Below are positions 35,001 through 44,000 of a stretch of 64,000 nucleotides of DNA, in pieces. This DNA comes from Xiphophorus maculatus (Eukaryota > Chordata > Actinopteri > Cyprinodontiformes > Poeciliidae): assembly GCF_002775205.1 (NCBI RefSeq), contig NC_036461.1, forward strand, positions 19,874,015-19,938,014, written 5' to 3'. The translations under genes and the position numbers were made by a program. Under the pieces are notes generated by a model. The model saw only the letters and a list, made by a program, of their open reading frames with translations, had not been told where the DNA came from and ran no database searches. Within the stretch, counting starts at the first letter, position 1. The number at the start of each line of letters is the position of its first letter.

Positions 35001-38000
35001 AAATGTTGCTGTAGTTGAAATGTTTCTCCAGGCACTATGCTGAGCTCTGGACACTTGTGCTCCATATTAGGCTGTTTGACGTGTCCAAGGGGAACATTCT
35101 AGACAAAAAACAAACCATAATGGTTGAGTTATTTAGAGAAGAGCATGAATTCCCTTCCTTCAGGCGTCCTGTGTGCGTGTGTGCATGTGTGTGTGTGCTG
35201 GCAGCTGACTGCAGCATAACCAACCTGTGTACTGCTGTGTCTTCGGTTTCAGACTAACTGCAACTTGTTTTTGTTTGTTTGCAGCTTCTCCTCTCATGGG
35301 CGCTCAGAGCTTTCCTAACCTCACCACCACTGGCACCACCTCCACAGTTACCATGTCAACTTCCATAGTAACCAGCGGCAATAACGTAGCCACAGCCACA
35401 ACGGGGCTTTCAGTTGGCCAGTTGCTAAGTAACACTCTGACAACAAGCCTGACGTCCACATCCAGTGAGAGTGACACAGGACAGGAAGCTGAGTTTTCCC
35501 TCTATGGTCAGTGCCCCCTCCCACCACGCACACGCACGCACACAGAACATCATGTAACAGCATGTTTGACCTGTTACAGCTGCTTGGCTGCCTAACTTAA
35601 CTCAGCAACGTTCCAACTACTGTAGAGATCCACCGATCCAATATTAATATCTGTATCGATTCTGATATTTTAAAAAAATCTAGATGTGGTATTGGATATA
35701 ATGTGCCCAATTTATAAGGGCAGATCTATTCAGTCTAATTCTATGCTTTTTGCGCTTGGTGACGTCATTATTTATTTTACATTATATTCAAACTCCTATA
35801 TAATTGCACTTTCTGAACTATTTGAAAGAATGTTTTAGTTTATTTTTACATGCTTGACCAAAATAGTCAACCTATTGTTTTTATCAGTTTCAGCTTATTT
35901 ATTATTTATTTTCCATTGGCTGTTCTCCTTCTAATTACTCTGACTGAACAAATTCAAGTTGTTTTTCCATGTGTGACCAAGCAAGTGGAGCTATTAGTGT
36001 ATTTCAGTGTGCTGTACTGGTGCAGAGTTGGCAAATAAATTTGTAATTCAGTACATTTATGTCTGTTAAAAAAAAAGTTTTAAGTCACCTATTTTTGTGT
36101 ATTGGTGTTGCCAATACACTAAACCTCAGATATTGATATCGGAAATTAAAAGAAGTGGATCGGTGCATTTCTAGTTCCAACTGGTCTCATCATTTTAGAA
36201 ACAAGCCTGTTGTATTTTAGTGAGTGGTCTTAAGACCTGAATTCCTGGGTTAACATGGAAGGTTGAACTGGTCTAAGACAGTTCATGTTTGTTCACCGTA
36301 TGGAGTTAAATTCTAACACAAAGTTTGCTCAATTCTCAAACTAACTACAAGCTAAACGCTGCAGAGCAGCAGGAAGCGCCATCAGAGGGAATGTGATGCT
36401 GCATGTTTGGTATTCCCTGCAAGGAACTTTTGTTGTGGTTTGGGGTAGAGGTGAAGGTCACATGATCATATGTGATGTCAATGAAGCCATGTTACATGTG
36501 CAACAAGACCAGATCCAATGTGCTGGAGCAGTCGGCGCTCTCTGGGTGCTCTGCGTGGTTTGAAGTTCTGTGCACCTGGAGTCACCCATGTTCTGCAAGG
36601 AGCCAAACCCAAAATGCATTCTCAGAACAGGTTGGAGTTTTTAGCGCTGCTTGGTGTTTAGCAGCTGGCTGACCTTTGGCCCAGGCGGAGCCGTCATCAG
36701 GATCAGGGAGGGTCTTCACTCCGTCCTCCAGCTGGAATCATGTCAGCTGTGTTTCTGTCAACCTGCAGACTTCCTGGACAGTTGCCGTGCCAACACGCTG
36801 CTGGCAGAGCTAGACGATGAGGAGGACCTCCCTGAGCCCGACGATGATGACGACGAAAACGAAGATGACAATCAGGAGGACCAGGAGTATGAGGAGGTCC
36901 TGGTATGTAAAAGAAGTTTTGTTTGTGGTGTCGTTAGGTCTAACTATGTCCTGTAGTAGTTTTGTTTTTGCTGCTGCTGTGTTGATGTCAGACTGTGGAA
37001 CGAATGTATATTCTGTTGTAGGAGGAGGAAGAGTATGAGACGAAAGGAGGACGCAGGAGAACGTGGGACGATGATTTTGTCCTCAAAAGGCAGTTTTCTG
37101 CTTTGGTCCCTGCGTTTGACCCCCGACCTGGAAGAACTAATGTCCAACAGACCACCGACCTGGAGATCCCCTCTCCTGGTACGCTGCTGCAGACACCTAC
37201 TGTAGCAATATAAAGCTAGCTTGAATTTTTCATCTAACTAACTTTAACTTTAGTAAATATTTTTAAAAAATGAATTGCAAATAAGTAAAATTATCATAAC
37301 TGTTTGGTAATCGTATTGAAATGAGTCAAAGTAAAATGAAGAATTTAAAAAGCAGTACTGGTTCCATCAACTATATACAGTACAAGCAGACATAAATGTT
37401 GGAACATGTGATACATTTATTCTTTTGGGTCCTGTATCTCCGTGTAAGACCATGTCAGTCTGTGTTGAATGCAGTGAAATGAATAATTGACTGGAGCTGG
37501 TTCTGTTTTGGTGCAGGAACGCCTCGGTCCGAGGCCCGGGAGGAGGTGGAGTGTGCTCCTTCTCCTCACCTCGCTCTGACTCTAAAGGTTCGTCAATGAA
37601 GACGAGTAACCAGCCACATTTACTCACATTTACTGGAGTAACATTTTGGAAAGAAAATTTACTTTGGAAAATTTACTTTTCCAAAAGTGAAAAAAATTTT
37701 TCACTTTTTCCATGAGCTGACTCATGAGCTGACTGATTCTAATACAAAAGTATTGTGTTGTACTTTTACTTTTGCAATTATGAAGTATCATTACTCTGGA
37801 GTAAAATTCTCTTCCCACCTCTCCAGGACGTCCAGTGTTTCTGTTAGCTTCCTATAGTTGAGGTGGGACTCCATTAAAAATGTTAATATAGTTAATTACA
37901 GGATCTGTAATCAATTACTAAAATTTTATTTGAAAACCATGTATTGACAATATAAGCAACATTTTTAATTAACACCTATTTTTGGGACATCTTAAATCGA

Positions 38001-41000
38001 TTCTGAATTGTAGTAAATGTGAATTGGGATTCTTAAATATATATATGTGTGTGTGTGTGTGTGTGTCCAGGTTCCCGGTCTTGGTACAACTAGAGAGGTT
38101 GAGCTTCCTCTGTCCAGCTACAAGTTGACCATCTTCTACTACGTGCAGCGGCTTCTGCAGCTCTCCTGCAACGGCTCTGTGAAGACGGATAAGCTGCGGC
38201 GCATCTGGGAGCCCACCTACACGTAAGAGAGGAGACCCCCAGAACCTGACCACAGCTCAATTCACGTGTTCACACTTTACATTTCACTCTTTGCTGTGTT
38301 CCCCTGCAGGATAATGTACCGGGAGCTGAAAGACTCTGATAAAGAGAAGGACAGTGGGAAGATGGCAAGTCCGACTCTTTCTTTTACGCTTTGGACAGAA
38401 TTGGAACCGTAAACGAGGAAGGTAGTGGTGACCCTCTGGTCTGTTTCTATCTGCAGGAGTTCTTGGACCAGAGCACCGGGATCGGGGGTCGCTGCGGGGT
38501 GCTCAGTCCGAGCTCACTGTCAGTCAGTCAGAGCAGTGAGATCCTGGGCTGGGTCAGGGAGGCAGCGCAGGCCAAGGCCGGCTGCAGCCAGAACGCATGC
38601 GGCATGGAGGACGTCCTGCAGCTGCTGCGCATCCTCTACATCATCGGGAGCGACTCGGTCTCCAACGCGCGCACGCTGCAGGAAGGTACGACGGTTTCAC
38701 ACTCACACCTCCCTGCTGGATGGGTTATTTCATCCTTTATCACAGTTTTGCATTTCAATCATGTGAAATGAGCTGACTGATTCTAAACTATGGAGGATTT
38801 TTATAAATACAGCAAAAAGCTGTATTTATAAAATACAGCTTTTCATTGTTGGGACAGGAATATTCTGCATGTGCATTTGCACATTCCTCATATGTTTTGC
38901 TTTTTTTTGCCTGTATTTCCAGATGTTGAGGAGCTGCAGTTCAACGCATCACCAGAGGAGTTCACCAGCAAGAAGATCACCACCAAGATCCTCCAGCAGA
39001 TTGAGGTCAGCTTCTCTTCTAGGATTATTAATGAAAATGTACTAAATGTTTGTGAGATTAACTTGTAATTTTAATGTTCATTTGTCCCCCTTTTATGTTT
39101 ATATTTCTATAGAACATTAATGTGGTATTAACCATTCTGTATCTGTCATAATGCTGCTCAGGGCTTGAGCTAGACCTCCTGTAGCAAACTACAAGGGAAG
39201 CTAAGCTAACTAAATGCTATCGATGTTTTGTTGCTAGGAGCCTCTGGCTGTGGCCAGCGGAGCGCTACCTGACTGGTGTGAACAGCTCACGTCCAAATGT
39301 CCCTTTCTCATCCCCTTTGAGACCAGACAGCTGTACTTCACCTGCACTGCTTTTGGAGCGTCCAGGTGAGTCTGACAGGCGCCATAGCAACTACCAGGAG
39401 AGCCACCAGCGATCTGGGGCAACAGGACCAGATCTACTCGCCCTGAAACTAATGCCTAGAGTTGAAAAACGTTGCAGGCAGTTCCATCCAGTGTGACTGG
39501 GTTCTGTCCTCTCCGTGTCCTGACCTCTGACCCCTGTGCTCCCACACAGGGCCATCGTGTGGCTCCAGAACCGGCGCGAGGCGACCATGGAGCGATCGCG
39601 GCCGTCCACCACAGTGCGGCGGGACGACCCTGGAGAGTTCAGGGTTGGCCGGCTCAAACACGAGAGGGTCAAAGTTCCCAGAGGAGATGCCATGATGGAG
39701 TGGGCGGAGTCAGTCATGCAGATTCACGCCGACAGGAAGTCCGTGCTGGAGGTGAGAGAGGAAGTGAACACGTGTTGGAAGCTCTGTCTCATCTGCTACC
39801 TTCTGTAGCTGAATCGTGTGTGTGTGTGTGTGTGTTCAGGTGGAGTTCCAGGGTGAAGAGGGAACCGGTCTGGGTCCCACCCTGGAGTTCTACGCTCTGG
39901 TGGCTGCAGAGTTCCAGAGAACGTCTCTGGGTATCTGGCTGTGTGACGACGATTTCCCTGACGACGAGTCCCGACAGGTCAGTCACCTAGCAACCACTGA
40001 CCCATGAACTCATGAGAAACTGCTAAGAGGATGTGAAGTAGAGCTCTATCACAGTCTGAGGCCCATTTCTGCATTCTGTATCAAGATGTGTGAAACTGAC
40101 AGACCAAACTGCTCTGCACACACTTCAGGGTTATATAACGTATTTTCCGGACTATAGAGCGCGCCTCACTATAAACCGCGTCTACAAAGTTTTAAAAAAA
40201 CTGAAAACGTACATATATAAGCTGCACCATGCTATAAGCCACTGATATTTCCGCCGCTTTCGGTTTTTTATAAATCTGCTGGATTTATCAAGGACGCAGC
40301 CCTCTGTCTCCAACACCGAACCATGGATTCGTACACGCCGAGCTTACCTGCGGCGGCTCCATTTCCCTCCTGTATTTCCAGATCAATAACCTTCAACTTA
40401 AAAGCGGCATCATCACTTCCTGCTAAACAGTCCCATGGCAGGTTAACAAAAATCCACAGAAAAGCCGCTAACCATGCGGTTAGCCGCATGCTTCAAAAGT
40501 AGCTGCTTATGATCCGAAAAATAATAGATTATACATTTTATTTATAGAATATATAATATATGTTTTACTGAAATGACTAGAATGTTCTATAAACTTCAGG
40601 AAAAATATCTTCATCATGGAATTTTTCAATAACAAATGAGTTGGAATCTGACTTCAGCCGATTTTACAACAAAGTATTAAAGCCATGGTCATAATAAGAT
40701 AAGAATAAGGTCATCTTATGAGAACAGTCGGCATATTACGACTTTATTCTCATAATATTGAGTTTATTCTCGTGACATTATGACTCACCAAATTAATCAA
40801 TGACAATGATTTTTTTAAATAAACAGTATCAGTGATACCAGTCCTGTATATTTCCTTGGTTTTAGGTTGATGCATAAATTCCCAGAATCTCACACAAACA
40901 GGAAATCTGTTGTGTGCTTTTGAGCACCTCCATGTTTAATGGAAGGATGTAACATGTTAACCAGTAGAACTGGAGGTGTGAGGAGGATACACCAGGTTTA

Positions 41001-44000
41001 TGATGAGTATTTACCCAGTGAACTGGAACCAGGACAATGCTGTGTTGTGATTGATTTGCATCAGTTTGACCTCTGTCTCCATAGCGACACTGCTGACCGT
41101 GTGTGTTCTTCTGTCCCCTGTAGGTGGACCTGGGCGGCGGTCTGAAGCCGCCCGGTTTCTACGTGCAGCGGTCCTGCGGCCTGTTCCCCGCTCCGTTCCC
41201 GCAGGACAGCGAGGAGCTGGAGCGCATCACCAAGCTCTTCCACTTCCTGGGAATTTTCCTGGCCAAGTGCATCCAGGACAACCGGCTGGTGGATCTGCCC
41301 GTGTCCCAGCCCTTCTTCAAGCTGCTCTGCATGGGCGACATCAAGTCCAACATGAGCAAGCTGCTGTACCAGTCGCGCGGCTCGCCGCCGGGCCACGGCC
41401 CCGAGCGCGCCCACCTGCAGGCGCTGCTGTCCGAGGTGCAGTCAGAGGCGTCCACCGAGGAGAGCCAAGAGACGTACTCGGTGGGCAGCTTCGACGAGGA
41501 CTCCAAGTCCGAGTTCATCATGGACCCTCCCAAACGGAAGCCCCCTGCCTGGTACCATGGCATCCTGACCTGGGATGACTTCCAGCTGGTCAACCCACAC
41601 AGGTCAGCAGGTCATTGGGTTCAGAGTTTCCTTCTTTAGTTTGATTGTGAAAACATTTAGTCATTTAGAAAATGATCTCCCCCACTCCTCTTCTAGAGCA
41701 ACCTTCCTAAAAGAGGTGAAAGAGCTGGCTGTGAAGAGGAGACAGATCCTGAGCAGCAAGAGTCTGTCTGAAGACGAGAAGAACACCAGACTGCAGGACC
41801 TGATGCTGAGGAACCCCATGGGCTCCGGACCCCCACTCAGCATCGAGGACCTCGGGTAAAATCCTCTGAGACTCAGCTTGACCTGCTGCTGAGAAGAGCT
41901 GAGTCGGCTCTTCTGTTTGGGGGCGTGACATAGTCAGGGTTTTACCCAGTATACCTGCTGAACCCCGGAGTCAGTACAGGCTTAATAGAAAAAGGGGGGG
42001 GGGTCATAATGCTGCTTAAGGCTCCATGAAATCTTGGAGCCTTAATGACTTAAAACGGATAATAAGTAACCGTATGCTTAACTAAATATTCTCAAGATGC
42101 AAAATTGAAGCATTCCTTGTATTAAGTTTTGTTGTCTGATAATATCTGCAGCTTGCTGCAGTATTTTGATTTACTGGTTATTTATTTATTTATGTGAATG
42201 CAACATTTTCCAGGAATACTGTGAATGAAGAAGACAATTTCATAAACTTCAAGTTGCAGCAGCCAGCCAGGCGCTGCCAGAAAACGCATTGTGTGTGAGA
42301 GACTTAAACCCACATGCCACACCTTCCGCTCTGTTCTCACTGCGCTCAACAGGAAACTTTGAAAACACAACTATATATTAAATCATATTTGTGGCTCATG
42401 TTGAGCAAGCAGCGCAAACATTTGGTTTTTAAACTTGACGCCTACCTCAGTGCAGGATAATCCCAAGTAACATGATCTCTCACAGATCATTCATATAAAT
42501 GCTGGAGTATTAAAAAGAAAAAAGGACGCAGCCTCAGTAGTCTGTAAAAGTTTCATAAAACTGTATTAAAATGAAGATACTGTATAGAAATAATAAGTAC
42601 AGTGTTTTTGTACCTGCTGCTGTTTTAAATGTAACCTGATGAAGTGACATTTCTGTTTTCAGGTTAAACTTTCAATTCTGTCCATCATCAAAGGTTCATG
42701 GCTTCTCTGCAGTAGACCTGAAACCAAACGGAGATGACGAGGTAACGGCACACATCCACCCAGCTGCTGCTCCGGTCACAGGATGGACTGTGTGTGTGTG
42801 TGTGTCCCACTAAACCTGCTTTTCTCTCTGTGTGTGACAGATGGTGACTGTGGAGAATGCAGAGGAGTATGTGGAGCTGATGTTTGATTTCTGTATGCAC
42901 ACTGGCATCCAGAAACAGATGGAGGCCTTCAAAGGTGAACACACACATCACAACTACAAAAAGCTGGAGCTCACTTACAGCTCAGGCACCATTCAAAGTA
43001 ATGGAATTATTATTATTTTCATTCCAAGCACTCGCCAAAACCTGCATAGTACCCAAAATCACAGATAAACAGTTTCTCTGGGACACCAAACTGTTGACAT
43101 GTTTATTATTATAAGTAGGGCTGAAACAATTAATTGGATTAATAGTGATGAATTGATTAACTGATTTAGTCAGTGATTAATTCTTAACTGGAGCATTCCA
43201 ACTCAAACGGCCATTTGTTAAAAGAACAACACAGAGCAGTTAGTAAGACAAAACTGGACAAAAAAAAATCTGATTTAAAAAAAAAAGGCTCATTCTGCAC
43301 ATTTTTATTTATTTATTTTATTTTATTTGACGCTTTTTTATACAATATTAGAAATGCATTGAGGTGCAAATGTACAATTAATTCAAATCATAGATAAATT
43401 TAAGTAAGAAAATAAACATTTTATTACCTGAAAGTCAATAACAGCCTGTAGTGAATGCTTGATCATTTGTAGTAAAGGATGAATCTGCAGCTAAGAAATA
43501 CAATTAATAATTGGAGAGCAAAAGGTGTTTCATAGTTTTTGTTTTCTTACAGTATTTGAGTCGGGTGAAGCTAAAACTAAGGAGTTCTTCGTAGAACAGA
43601 TTTAAAAAGGTTTTTGTCGTTTCTGCTCTTAAGTGCAAAATGTATAGATATTTTCATAGTATTTTTAGAGTCTGGGTTTCTAAATGAGTTGATAATTTGA
43701 ATAATGGATGGATGTGACTGACCGCTGTGGGCTCACCCTGTCTGCTCTCCTCAGAGGGATTTAATCAGGTGTTCCCCATGGAGAAGCTGAGCTCCTTTAG
43801 CCATAAGGAAGTGCAGATGGTTCTCTGTGGTAACCAGTCTCCTTCCTGGAATGCTGATGACATCATCAACTACACCGAACCAAAGCTTGGTTACACCAGA
43901 GACAGGTATGGGAGCAGACACACACACACACACACACACACTCACACAGGGTTGATGTTTGAGGCTAAAAGCTGATCCTAACTGTTACATTGTGTCTGCT

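Noticed and set aside
38365-38410. Alternative GT donor at 38410 adding 15 codons to HECTD1 exon 30
   Set aside because: It stays in frame but leaves an intron of only 47 bases, below the usual vertebrate minimum. The GC donor at 38365 has a better consensus.
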